DNA of 5,088 nucleotides from Gammaproteobacteria bacterium. Lineage in GTDB: Bacteria; Pseudomonadota; Gammaproteobacteria; UBA5335. Shown here piece after piece: positions 1 to 5,088 of the stretch. Position 1 is the first letter of the stretch. Each line of letters starts with the position of its first letter. The stretch is taken from NCBI GenBank assembly GCA_011620145.1, contig WOZT01000129.1, forward strand, positions 1 through 5,088. The letters run 5' to 3'. The notes under the pieces are model-generated. The model was not told the DNA's origin, did no database searches, and saw nothing but the letters and a program-made list of their open reading frames with translations. The translations under genes and the position numbers were made by a program.

Positions 1-2
1 TC

Positions 3-119
3 GCGCGCTATCGGGCATGGGGACTGGAAATGGGTTTCCTGGAAGTGGTGGCCGGGCCGCTGGTCCGTTCCAGCTACCGTGCCGATCAGGTGTTTGCGCG
101 CAACAACGCGGGGCTTTGA
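3..119 (+). CDS. lipA: Lipoyl synthase, C-terminal end (partial, 5' end outside the window)
   Basis: Frame 3 is open from the left edge to a TGA at 117-119 and gives 38 residues. The run [19 protein letters not shown] matches the conserved C-terminus of lipoyl synthase, where 'GP(L/F)VRSSY' is close to a signature; the serine of RSSY is a known ligand of the auxiliary [4Fe-4S] cluster that donates sulfur. LipA is a cytoplasmic radical SAM enzyme that inserts two sulfurs into octanoyl groups on lipoyl domains of pyruvate and 2-oxoglutarate dehydrogenases and the glycine cleavage H protein. The radical SAM CxxxCxxC motif lies outside the window. The tail ends in VFARNNAGL, with nothing unusual. 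A 132-base gap separates it from the next gene, so co-transcription is possible but not shown. The identification is firm although only the tail is visible. Confidence 0.9.
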   Translation, partial: ARYRAWGLEMGFLEVVAGPLVRSSYRADQVFARNNAGL

Positions 120-251
120 ATGCGTGTTGCTATCGTGCGATATCAGACTCGGTCCGGCTGACAGGTCGGCTGATGCGATTTGGCGGGCCGGTTCGCTCAC
201 CTATTGGCCGCTTGGCATTCCCCGAAATCTTTTGCATGACAAGGGCAGGGC

Positions 252-1259
252 ATGACGGTTCTGGTCACCGGCGCGGCCGGTTTTATCGGCTATCACCTCG
301 CGGAGCGCTTGCTCGATCGCGGCGAGCAGGTCATCGGCCTGGATAATCTCAATGATTATTACGAGGTCGCTCTCAAGGAAGCCCGCCTCGCCCGTCTCGT
401 CGAGCGGCCGGGTTTTACGTTCCACCGACTGGATTTGGCCGATCGCTCGGGGATGGAGACGCTGTTCCGCGACCAGCCCATCGACCGGGTGGTGAATCTC
501 GCGGCCCAGGCCGGCGTGCGTTATTCCCTGACCCATCCGCATGCCTATGCCGACAGCAACCTGACCGGCTTCCTGCACATCCTGGAGGGTTGCCGGAGCC
601 GCGCCGTGAGCCACCTGGTCTATGCGTCCAGCAGCTCGGTCTACGGCGCCAACACGCGCATGCCCTTCCGCGCCGAGGAGCCAGCCGATCATCCCCTGGC
701 CCTCTATGGCGCCACCAAGAAGGCCAACGAGGTCATGGCGCACGCCTATAGCCATCTCTATGGCATTCCCACCACCGGCCTGCGCTTTTTTACCGTTTAC
801 GGGCCGTGGGGGCGGCCGGACATGGCGTTGTTCAGTTTCACCCGCGCGATCCTGGCGGGCGAACCCATCCCGGTCTTCAATTATGGCCACCACAAGCGGG
901 ATTTCACCTATGTGGATGATGTGGTCGAGGGCGTGATTCGCGTCCTCGATCGGCCCGCCCGGCCTGACCCGCGCTTTGACGCTGCTCAGCCTGATCCTTC
1001 CGCCAGCACCGCGCCTTATCGCATCTACAATATTGGCAATGGCCAGCCGGTCGACCTGATTGCCTATATCCGCACCCTGGAGGCGGCGTTGGGCCGGCCG
1101 GCGCGCTTGGACCTGCAGCCCATGCAGCCGGGGGATGTGCCGGATACCTGGGCCGACTGCACGCCCCTGGAGCGCGATACCGGCTACCGGCCATCCACTC
1201 CCGTGACCGAGGGCATCGCTCGTTTCGTCACTTGGTATCGGGCGTACTACGGCGTTTGA
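252..1259 (+). CDS. NAD-dependent nucleotide-sugar epimerase, UDP-glucuronate 4-epimerase type
   Basis: This 335-residue protein is an extended short-chain dehydrogenase. The Rossmann glycine motif GAAGFIG is at residues 7-13, the NAD-ribose aspartate region at GLDNLNDYY (29-37), [11 protein letters not shown] at 82-92, and the active site is Ser127 in YASSSSVYG plus Tyr152 and Lys156 in [15 protein letters not shown] (184-192) and [15 protein letters not shown] (209-223) are typical of the CapI/LspL-like group that interconverts UDP-glucuronate and UDP-galacturonate; the arginine of GRPDM is thought to contact the uronate carboxylate. The proline-rich insert near 235-255 is also usual in this group. 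Length and ends are normal. The ATG at 252 directly precedes the Rossmann strand, with a weak purine run AAGGG at 241-245. The product probably feeds capsule, LPS or exopolysaccharide synthesis (inference), but no glycosyltransferase is visible nearby. A UDP-glucose 4-epimerase role is the main alternative. Confidence 0.88.
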   Translation: MTVLVTGAAGFIGYHLAERLLDRGEQVIGLDNLNDYYEVALKEARLARLVERPGFTFHRLDLADRSGMETLFRDQPIDRVVNLAAQAGVRYSLTHPHAYADSNLTGFLHILEGCRSRAVSHLVYASSSSVYGANTRMPFRAEEPADHPLALYGATKKANEVMAHAYSHLYGIPTTGLRFFTVYGPWGRPDMALFSFTRAILAGEPIPVFNYGHHKRDFTYVDDVVEGVIRVLDRPARPDPRFDAAQPDPSASTAPYRIYNIGNGQPVDLIAYIRTLEAALGRPARLDLQPMQPGDVPDTWADCTPLERDTGYRPSTPVTEGIARFVTWYRAYYGV

Positions 1260-1266
1260 ACGTATA

Positions 1267-1294
1267 CGTGCACAGCCGCAGCACCGGCTGCACG
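1267..1294. terminator. Imperfect hairpin after the epimerase gene, possible weak terminator
   Basis: Arms CGTGCACAGCCG (1267-1278) and CGGCTGCACG (1285-1294) pair over ten bases with a two-base bulge in the left arm and a six-base loop (CAGCAC). The hairpin starts eight bases after the epimerase stop codon, in a convergent gap where a terminator is expected. It lacks a T-tract on the plus strand (GCGGGATTGTT follows), so it is at best a weak intrinsic terminator or a 3'-end stabilising structure. The rest of the gap, to 1465, shows no gene on either strand. Confidence 0.3.
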
Positions 1295-1465
1295 CGGGAT
1301 TGTTCCGCTGGCCAGTAGATTGCCCAGAACCACCATGCTGACTGCCAAGACATCGCAGCGGACATTCAGCGCGTTGTCATTGCGACGAATGGACTGGCTC
1401 GGGTTTCTTTGCACCAGCACACACGCACACCAAGTCGCGGAGCTGAGCGGTCCCAACGTTTTGGT

Positions 1466-2239
1466 TCAGACTGGAGGGTCTTCAGACAGCCGCAGACCGT
1501 GGGGCAGGGCAACGTCCATGGCCAGCGGCAAGTGGTCGGAGGTGACATGGCTCACCACCTGGGTGTGCTGGATGTCCAGGCCGGGGGTCACAAGGATATG
1601 ATCCAGACTGCGAGTAGGCCGCCAGCTGGGATAGCTCGGGAGGGGATGGGGACCACCCCGCAGCCCGTTCAACGCTGCGTGGCTGCGCAAGCTGTCCCAA
1701 CTGCAATTCAGGTCGCCCATCAGGATCGCATGGGATTTTTCGCCGATGAGGTTTCCCAGGAATTCCAGCTGGTTCGCCTGGGAGCGGCGGTCCAGGGACA
1801 GGTGCGCCACCACCACCAGCAAGCCGTCGGCCTCCTCGCCAAAGCGGGCGATCAGGGCGCCGCGGCCAGGGATGCGACTGGGCAAACTGACCTCGCGCAC
1901 GTCCGTGGGTCGATAGCGGCTGAGCAGGCCCATGCTGTGCCGGGCCCAACGGCCCAGGCGCCGGTTCACGCGAGTATTCCAGTAGGGGAAACCCGCCTGT
2001 TTGGCTAGATAGGCGACCTGGTCGACGTAGTTGCTGCGCACGCTGCCCGCATCGGTTTCCTGCAGCGCGACAAGATCGTAGGGGCGCAGCATCTGGGCGA
2101 TCCGGTTCAGGTTTTCATGGCGCGAGCGGAAAGGCAGGGCGTAACGCCAAGCGCGCGTGAGGTAGTGGCGATAACGGTTGGTTTCGATACCGACCTGGAT
2201 GTTGTAGGTTAGCAGTTTGAGGTGGTGTCGTTCGGTCAT
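1466..2239 (-). CDS. Endonuclease/exonuclease/phosphatase (EEP) family protein
   Basis: This 257-residue protein carries the ordered motifs of the EEP fold (DNase I, exonuclease III and inositol-phosphatase superfamily): LTYNIQ with Asn13; ALQETD with metal-ligand Glu61; RHSMGLLSR (100-108); AHLSLDRRSQ with His146; MGDLNC with Asp176 and Asn178; SLDHILV with Asp213-His214; and TSDHLPL with Asp235-His236. All catalytic positions are present, so a Mg2+-dependent phosphodiesterase or phosphatase is expected. The substrate (DNA, phospholipid head group or other phosphate ester) cannot be read from the sequence. It resembles short YbhP-like proteins, and I see no signal peptide or membrane segment. 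The start is fixed at 2239: an in-frame TGA lies two codons upstream and TYNIQ begins at residue 11. The bases before the ATG (GACTCCCC) contain no Shine-Dalgarno sequence, so initiation may be weak or leaderless. It is divergent from the DAHP synthase and convergent with the epimerase. Confidence 0.88.
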   Translation of the reverse strand: MTERHHLKLLTYNIQVGIETNRYRHYLTRAWRYALPFRSRHENLNRIAQMLRPYDLVALQETDAGSVRSNYVDQVAYLAKQAGFPYWNTRVNRRLGRWARHSMGLLSRYRPTDVREVSLPSRIPGRGALIARFGEEADGLLVVVAHLSLDRRSQANQLEFLGNLIGEKSHAILMGDLNCSWDSLRSHAALNGLRGGPHPLPSYPSWRPTRSLDHILVTPGLDIQHTQVVSHVTSDHLPLAMDVALPHGLRLSEDPPV

Positions 2240-2360
2240 GGGGAGTCAATCGGCTGCTGATACTGGCAGTTTACCGCAGCCAACGCCAAGCGAGCGGATG
2301 GGGGAGTCCTCCGGTTCGACCCGGGAACCCGCCCGAAGTGCCGTCCCATCCCGGGCCAAT

Positions 2361-2368
2361 GAGGTGAG
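2361..2368 (+). promoter_or_regulatory. Ribosome binding site that sets the DAHP synthase start
   Basis: GAGGTGAG lies eight bases before the ATG at 2377, good Shine-Dalgarno spacing. The in-frame GTG at 2368 overlaps this site and would leave only about three bases of spacing, so the ATG is preferred. Starting there also gives an N-terminus (MSEELLNN) of the length seen in AroF-type enzymes. Confidence 0.7.
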
Positions 2369-2376
2369 TGGGTAAG

Positions 2377-3471
2377 ATGTCCGAGGAATTGTTGAATAAC
2401 ATCAATGTGGTGGCGCAGGATCTGTTGATCACGCCGCAGGAATTGAAAACCGAGATTCCCTTAAGTGCTGCGGGCGAGCGGACCGTGCTGGAAGGGCGGC
2501 GCAGCGTGCGCCGCATCCTCGATCGGCGCGATCCCCGGCTGCTGGTGGTGATCGGTCCCTGTTCGGTGCACGACGTCGAGGCGGCGCGGGATTACGCCCA
2601 TCGCCTGCTGGCGCTGGCCGAGGAAGTCGGAGATACGCTGTTCGTCGTGATGCGGGTGTATTTCGAGAAGCCGCGCACCACGGTTGGCTGGAAGGGGCTG
2701 ATCAACGATCCCTATCTGGATGATTCCTTCCACATCGAGGATGGTCTGCACATCGCCCGCCAATTGCTGGTGGATCTGGCCGAGATGGGCCTGCCGGCAG
2801 GCACCGAGGCGCTGGATCCCATCGTGCCCCAGTATCTCTCCGACTTGATCACCTGGACGGCCATCGGCGCGCGCACCACCGAATCCCAGACCCATCGGGA
2901 AATGGCCAGCGGCCTGTCGACCCCCGTCGGCTTCAAGAACGGCACCGATGGCAGCCTGACGGTGGCCATCAATGCGCTGCATTCGGTGTCCAGCCCCCAC
3001 AGTTTCCTGGGCATCAATCCGGATGGGCAGAGCGCCATCATCCGCACCCGCGGCAATCCCTATGGCCACGTGGTGCTGCGCGGCGGCCAGCAACCCAATT
3101 ACGACTCGGTGAGCGTGGCGCTGTGCGAACGGGCCTTGCGCGAGGCCCGGTTGCCGGAGAACCTGATTATCGATTGCAGCCACGCCAATTCCAGCAAGGA
3201 TCCAGCGCTGCAAGCCCTGGTCGCCGAAAACGTCGCCAATCAGATCCTCGAGGGCAACCGCTCGATCCTGGGGCTGATGCTGGAAAGCAACATCGGCTGG
3301 GGCACACAGAAAATCTCCGCCGACCGCAGCAAGATGGCTTATGGCATTTCGGTGACCGATGCCTGCATCGACTGGCCTGCCACCGAGCGACTGCTGCGCG
3401 ACTTGCGACTTAAGCTGAAGGGTGCGCTGCCGGCGCGCCTGCCGGAGGCGAATCAATCCGCCATTGCCTGA
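2377..3471 (+). CDS. aroF: 3-deoxy-7-phosphoheptulonate (DAHP) synthase, class I AroF/AroG type
   Basis: It condenses phosphoenolpyruvate with erythrose 4-phosphate to DAHP, the first step of the shikimate pathway, in the cytoplasm. The 364-residue protein has the full class I barrel: VVIGPCSVHD (58-67), YFEKPRTTVGWKGLINDP (95-112), GARTTESQTHRE (164-175), GFKNGTDGS (185-193), HVVLRGG (231-237), DCSHANSSKDP (266-276) and SVTDACIDW (325-333). The expected metal ligands are Cys62, His269, Glu303 and Asp328. Residues lining the allosteric pocket in E. coli AroG correspond to Asp147, Pro151 and Ser181, and LDPIVPQY keeps the PQY of Tyr/Phe-sensitive enzymes rather than the GQF I recall for Trp-sensitive AroH. 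TEALDP, ESNI and SVTDAC read closest to AroF, so tyrosine-type feedback is my inference; aroG is an equally usable name. The chosen start is the ATG preceded by GAGGTGAG; a GTG nine bases upstream is the alternative. The peroxidase gene begins 51 bases after the stop. Confidence 0.95.
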   Translation: MSEELLNNINVVAQDLLITPQELKTEIPLSAAGERTVLEGRRSVRRILDRRDPRLLVVIGPCSVHDVEAARDYAHRLLALAEEVGDTLFVVMRVYFEKPRTTVGWKGLINDPYLDDSFHIEDGLHIARQLLVDLAEMGLPAGTEALDPIVPQYLSDLITWTAIGARTTESQTHREMASGLSTPVGFKNGTDGSLTVAINALHSVSSPHSFLGINPDGQSAIIRTRGNPYGHVVLRGGQQPNYDSVSVALCERALREARLPENLIIDCSHANSSKDPALQALVAENVANQILEGNRSILGLMLESNIGWGTQKISADRSKMAYGISVTDACIDWPATERLLRDLRLKLKGALPARLPEANQSAIA

Positions 3472-3508
3472 GACGGGCGGATTTCTGCGACGTCGATTGT
3501 GACTCAAC

Positions 3509-3514
3509 AAGGAG
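3509..3514 (+). promoter_or_regulatory. Ribosome binding site that sets the glutathione peroxidase start
   Basis: AAGGAG lies eight bases before the ATG at 3523, a near-consensus Shine-Dalgarno sequence. It falls inside the longer open frame that begins at the GTG at 3499, which argues against that GTG. The ATG also gives the short N-terminus normal for this family. Confidence 0.75.
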
Positions 3515-3522
3515 TACGACCC

Positions 3523-4011
3523 ATGGACGGTTTTCATCAGCTTGAATTGCAGACCCTGGAAGGACAACCCCTGCCGCTGTCGCAATTTCAAGGCCACCCG
3601 ATGCTGGTGGTGAATGTGGCCAGCCGCTGCGGGCTGACCCCGCAATACGCCGGACTGGAGTCGCTGTATCGGCAATACCGTGAGCGGGGATTGGTGGTGC
3701 TGGGTTGCCCTTGCAACCAGTTCATGAACCAGGAGCCGGGCGATGCCGAGAAGATCCGCAGCTTTTGCAGCACACGCTACGACGTGACTTTTCCGCTGAG
3801 TGCAAAGCTCGAAGTCAATGGCCCGGATCATCATCCCCTGTATGCCTGGCTCACCGCACCGGAGCAAGGTCATCCTGGTCCCATTCGCTGGAATTTCGAG
3901 AAATTCCTGATCAGCGGCGAGGGCCGGATAGTCGCCCGCTATGCACCCCAGACCCCACCGGACGACCCGACGCTGCTGCAGGATGTGGCCGCGCAGTTCG
4001 TTGCTGCTTGA
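3523..4011 (+). CDS. gpx: Glutathione peroxidase family protein (thiol peroxidase, Cys type)
   Basis: This 162-residue protein is normal length for the bacterial/yeast non-selenium glutathione peroxidases (BtuE, Gpx3-like), which reduce H2O2 and organic or lipid hydroperoxides with thioredoxin or glutathione. NVASRCGLTPQY (31-42) carries the peroxidatic Cys36, where animal enzymes have selenocysteine. GCPCNQFMNQEPG (61-73) carries Gln70, and IRWNFEKFLI (121-130) carries Trp123 and Asn124, completing the catalytic tetrad. Cys82 in RSFCSTRYDVTFP sits where the resolving Cys82 of yeast Gpx3 lies, so a thioredoxin-linked two-cysteine mechanism is likely (inference). The usual GFPCNQF motif reads GCPCNQF here, adding Cys62 beside the family Cys64. 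No signal peptide is visible, so it should be cytoplasmic. It follows the DAHP synthase by 51 bases with no terminator seen between them, so read-through is plausible without an obvious functional link. Confidence 0.93.
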   Translation: MDGFHQLELQTLEGQPLPLSQFQGHPMLVVNVASRCGLTPQYAGLESLYRQYRERGLVVLGCPCNQFMNQEPGDAEKIRSFCSTRYDVTFPLSAKLEVNGPDHHPLYAWLTAPEQGHPGPIRWNFEKFLISGEGRIVARYAPQTPPDDPTLLQDVAAQFVAA

Positions 4012-4111
4012 GTCCCGGCGCGCCGTTGTATGGCCAGGCTGTACCCAGGTGAATGCCAAGCTTGGTCAGGCGCCCGAGGGTGTAGGTTGGCAAATCATCC
4101 AGGCTTTTAGT

Positions 4112-4146
4112 GTTTGCGCTTGTCCATGCTCTGGGCCAGCGCAAAC
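4112..4146. repeat. Inverted repeat, 9-bp perfect arms
   Basis: GTTTGCGCT (4112-4120) and AGCGCAAAC (4138-4146) are exact reverse complements separated by 17 bases. No T-tract follows on either strand, and the repeat lies about 100 bases beyond the peroxidase stop. It could be a chance palindrome in the degraded insertion region, or a late transcript-end structure. Confidence 0.4.
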
Positions 4147-4175
4147 CAGGGCCCATGGATCTTGGCCTTGCCAGC

Positions 4176-4369
4176 GAGGTTCTAAGGATTCGTCAAGCTG
4201 ATTGCGGCCCCAACGGACCCGCAAAGGCTTGAAGCGACGGGCGCAACGGGATGCCAATCCGTACCCAAAAGGCATCAAGGTCTCCGACGATGAATTCGCC
4301 TCCATTCGCCTGACGCGTGACGACTTTCACGGCAAATGGAATGACACCATTGCGCCAAATACTACGTAA
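4176..4369 (+). pseudogene. C-terminal remnant of an ISAzo13-like transposase, frameshifted
   Basis: From 4217 an open frame of 50 codons ends in TAA at 4367-4369. It contains TRKGLKRRAQRDANPYPKG, then IKVSDDEFASIRLTR and DDFHGKWNDTIAP. This follows, from memory, the C-terminal pattern of ISAzo13/Rhodopirellula-type DDE transposases (about 'TRTGL.v...lD...YpkGiKVSDeEm..l.l.r..FHGeWNYTI.P'). The preceding family segment is readable only in other frames: FVKLIAA at 4189-4209 (one frame off, about one extra base within 4210-4216) and ASEVL at 4170-4184 (a second shift). An in-frame TGA at 4199-4201 and a TAA at 4183-4185 close the frames. Weak echoes may extend back to about 4120. The catalytic DDE domain and N-terminus are absent, so the fragment is dead. 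Tyr of WNYTI is Asp here. Assignment to a transposase is fairly sure, the exact family somewhat less. Confidence 0.72.
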
Positions 4370-4403
4370 ACGTACATGTTATTTTTTACGGTTCCTGAGT
4401 GAA

Positions 4404-4429
4404 ATCCACTCTAACGGGGTGGAGTGGAT
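4404..4429. repeat. Inverted repeat, 8-bp perfect arms
   Basis: ATCCACTC (4404-4411) and GAGTGGAT (4422-4429) are exact reverse complements around a ten-base loop (TAACGGGGTG). It lies 35 bases after the transposase remnant stop and shortly after the AT-rich patch. No T-tract follows. It could be part of the element's non-coding end or an independent structure; the sequence does not decide. Confidence 0.4.
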
Positions 4430-4505
4430 GGCGGGGAAATGCGGTTCCAACTTTACTTGCTGGGGAATCGGCGGAAGGTCATGAGAGTCTGTCAGGATTG
4501 AAAAG

Positions 4506-4529
4506 GGAGAGGTGAATCCCCACCTCTCC
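4506..4529. repeat. Strong hairpin, 9-bp perfect stem, upstream of the membrane protein gene
   Basis: GGAGAGGTG (4506-4514) and CACCTCTCC (4521-4529) pair perfectly around a six-base loop (AATCCC). Read on the minus strand the stem is followed by CTTTTC (from AAAAG at 4501-4505), so it could act as a weak terminator for leftward transcription coming through from the gene at the right edge. On the plus strand it would lie in the 5' leader of the membrane protein gene, about 27 bases before its Shine-Dalgarno site, if transcription starts upstream. Confidence 0.45.
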
Positions 4530-4570
4530 ATCGGTGAGGGCTGCGCAGCAGTCCATGAGGAGCAATCGGC

Positions 4571-4945
4571 ATGCCTGGTTTTCTGATTCGTCTGTTTGTC
4601 ACTGCCCTGGCACTGGGTATCGCCTCAGCGATCGTGCCGGGAATTCACATCACGGGATTCTGGAACCTTCTGGGAGCAGCTTTCCTGCTGGGGTTGGCCA
4701 ATGCCGTTATTCGGCCGATCCTGGTCATTCTGACGCTGCCCATCACCCTGCTGACCCTGGGGCTGTTCCTGTGGGTGATCAACGCGGCCATGCTGGCGCT
4801 GGTGGCGGCCATGATGGACAGTTTCACGATTGATGGGTTCTTCTCCGCCCTGCTGGCCTCGTTGGTGGTGAGTTTGGTGAGCTGGATGGCTTCCTGGTAT
4901 GTGGGGCCCGCAGGCCAGATCGAGATTCTTAGCGTGCGCCGTTGA
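4571..4945 (+). CDS. Phage-holin-like small membrane protein, YvlD/DUF360 family
   Basis: This 124-residue protein is almost entirely hydrophobic, with four likely membrane helices at about residues 5-24, 30-47, 50-82 (perhaps partly re-entrant) and 89-110, and a short charged tail ending in SVRR. GLANAVIRPILVILTLP (41-57) followed by TLGLFLWVINA (62-72) is the hallmark of the YvlD/DUF360 family, labelled 'phage holin family' or 'mycobacterial 4-TMS phage holin' in databases. Family members are common chromosomal inner-membrane proteins of unknown role; in Bacillus yvlD belongs to an envelope-stress operon. There is no endolysin or other phage gene here, so the holin label should not be read as prophage. 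The ATG at 4571 is preceded by GAGGAG (4557-4562) at eight-base spacing. It stands alone, 559 bases from the peroxidase gene and three bases from a convergent neighbour. Confidence 0.88.
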   Translation: MPGFLIRLFVTALALGIASAIVPGIHITGFWNLLGAAFLLGLANAVIRPILVILTLPITLLTLGLFLWVINAAMLALVAAMMDSFTIDGFFSALLASLVVSLVSWMASWYVGPAGQIEILSVRR

Positions 4946-4948
4946 AGC

Positions 4949-5088
4949 CTAGGGCGGCGGCTCGGCTGGATCCATCGGCCGACCACAGTCATAGGCCAGC
5001 ACGGTTTGATCGGCCAGGGTGCGAGCGATCAGTGCGGGATAGTCGTCAATGAGTTCCCGCTCCAGCGCGTCCAGATGGGCGGCGCGCG
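4949..5088 (-). CDS. Unrecognised protein, C-terminal 45 residues (partial, 5' end outside the window)
   Basis: On the minus strand a frame is open from the right edge to a TAG at 4951-4949. It gives 45 whole residues, including LDALERELIDDYPALIAR and TLADQTVLAYDCGRPMD and ending in PAEPPP. The composition (an acidic amphipathic stretch, a short hydrophobic LIARTL/TVLAYD segment and a proline-rich tail) and G/C-ending codons look like real coding sequence, and its stop falls neatly three bases from the stop of the convergent membrane protein gene. I do not recognise the family and assign no function. One cysteine (residue 34 of the visible part) is present, with no catalytic motif that I can name. 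The overlapping plus-strand frames do not give a plausible gene here. Confidence 0.6.
   Translation of the reverse strand, partial: RAAHLDALERELIDDYPALIARTLADQTVLAYDCGRPMDPAEPPP

Larger units (their letters stand above)
4012..4570. other. 559-base stretch without an intact gene, holding a transposase remnant and inverted repeats
   Basis: No complete gene can be supported here on either strand. The middle (about 4176-4369) carries the decayed end of a transposase, listed separately. Upstream, 4012-4175 has only frames that run on from the peroxidase gene or its antisense. Downstream, 4370-4570 begins with an AT-rich patch (TGTTATTTTTTACGG, 4377-4391), which may be the outer end of the old insertion element, then two hairpins, and ends with the GAGGAG ribosome site of the membrane protein gene. 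I did not find a convincing promoter by eye, although one is expected here for that gene. Confidence 0.6.

Noticed and set aside
152..173. Short direct repeat CGGCTGA...CGGCTGA after lipA
   Set aside because: Two seven-base copies ten bases apart in a GC-rich spacer are easily explained by chance and form no array.
201..893. A 230-codon minus-strand frame across the epimerase
   Set aside because: It is the antisense of a gene with a full set of catalytic motifs, and has no family features of its own.
1409..2008. A 199-codon plus-strand frame across the EEP gene
   Set aside because: It is antisense to the EEP enzyme, which has all its metal-binding motifs in order; the plus frame is Gln/Ala/Val-rich without a recognisable domain.
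2309..2330. GGTTCGACCC, resembling the T-arm of a tRNA
   Set aside because: No acceptor stem, D-arm or anticodon arm can be placed around it on either strand; it lies in the GC-rich leader of the DAHP synthase gene.
3488..3495. Palindrome CGACGTCG between the DAHP synthase and peroxidase genes
   Set aside because: An eight-base palindrome with no spacer or T-tract is neither a terminator nor a convincing operator.
2461..4059. A 532-codon open frame on the minus strand covering the DAHP synthase and peroxidase genes
   Set aside because: It lies exactly antisense to two well-supported genes; long antisense frames are expected in GC-rich coding sequence, and its translation shows no recognisable motifs and an odd Gln/His/Ala-rich composition.
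4571..4945. Holin annotation as evidence of a prophage lysis cassette
   Set aside because: The sequence matches the chromosomal YvlD/DUF360 group, and no endolysin, spanin or other phage gene is present.

Overview
The window looks like an ordinary stretch of GC-rich proteobacterial chromosome, most likely gammaproteobacterial. The DAHP synthase, LipA tail and glutathione peroxidase all read like gammaproteobacterial homologues from memory, but I cannot name a genus. It holds five complete genes, two genes cut by the window edges and one decayed transposase fragment.

Layout, left to right. The last 38 codons of lipoyl synthase (lipA, +) lead into a complete NAD-dependent nucleotide-sugar epimerase of the UDP-glucuronate 4-epimerase type (252-1259, +). 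A 206-base convergent gap with one imperfect hairpin follows. Next is a minus-strand endonuclease/exonuclease/phosphatase (EEP) family enzyme (1466-2239). A 137-base divergent spacer separates it from a class I DAHP synthase (2377-3471, +), the entry enzyme of the shikimate pathway. A glutathione peroxidase-family thiol peroxidase (3523-4011, +) starts 51 bases later and may share its transcript.

The stretch 4012-4570 has no intact gene. Its centre is the frameshifted C-terminal end of a transposase that resembles the ISAzo13 (Rhodopirellula-type) family, flanked by several short inverted repeats. A small four-helix membrane protein of the phage-holin-like/YvlD (DUF360) family follows (4571-4945, +). 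Three bases after its stop, convergently, lies the C-terminus of an unrecognised minus-strand gene that runs off the right edge.

The genes do not form one pathway: lipoate synthesis, sugar-nucleotide metabolism, aromatic amino acid synthesis and peroxide detoxification sit side by side as housekeeping or envelope functions. I see no CRISPR array, tRNA, rRNA, defence island or novel multi-gene system. The items most worth a second look are the transposase remnant, the unrecognised partial gene at the right edge, and the hairpins around the DUF360 gene.
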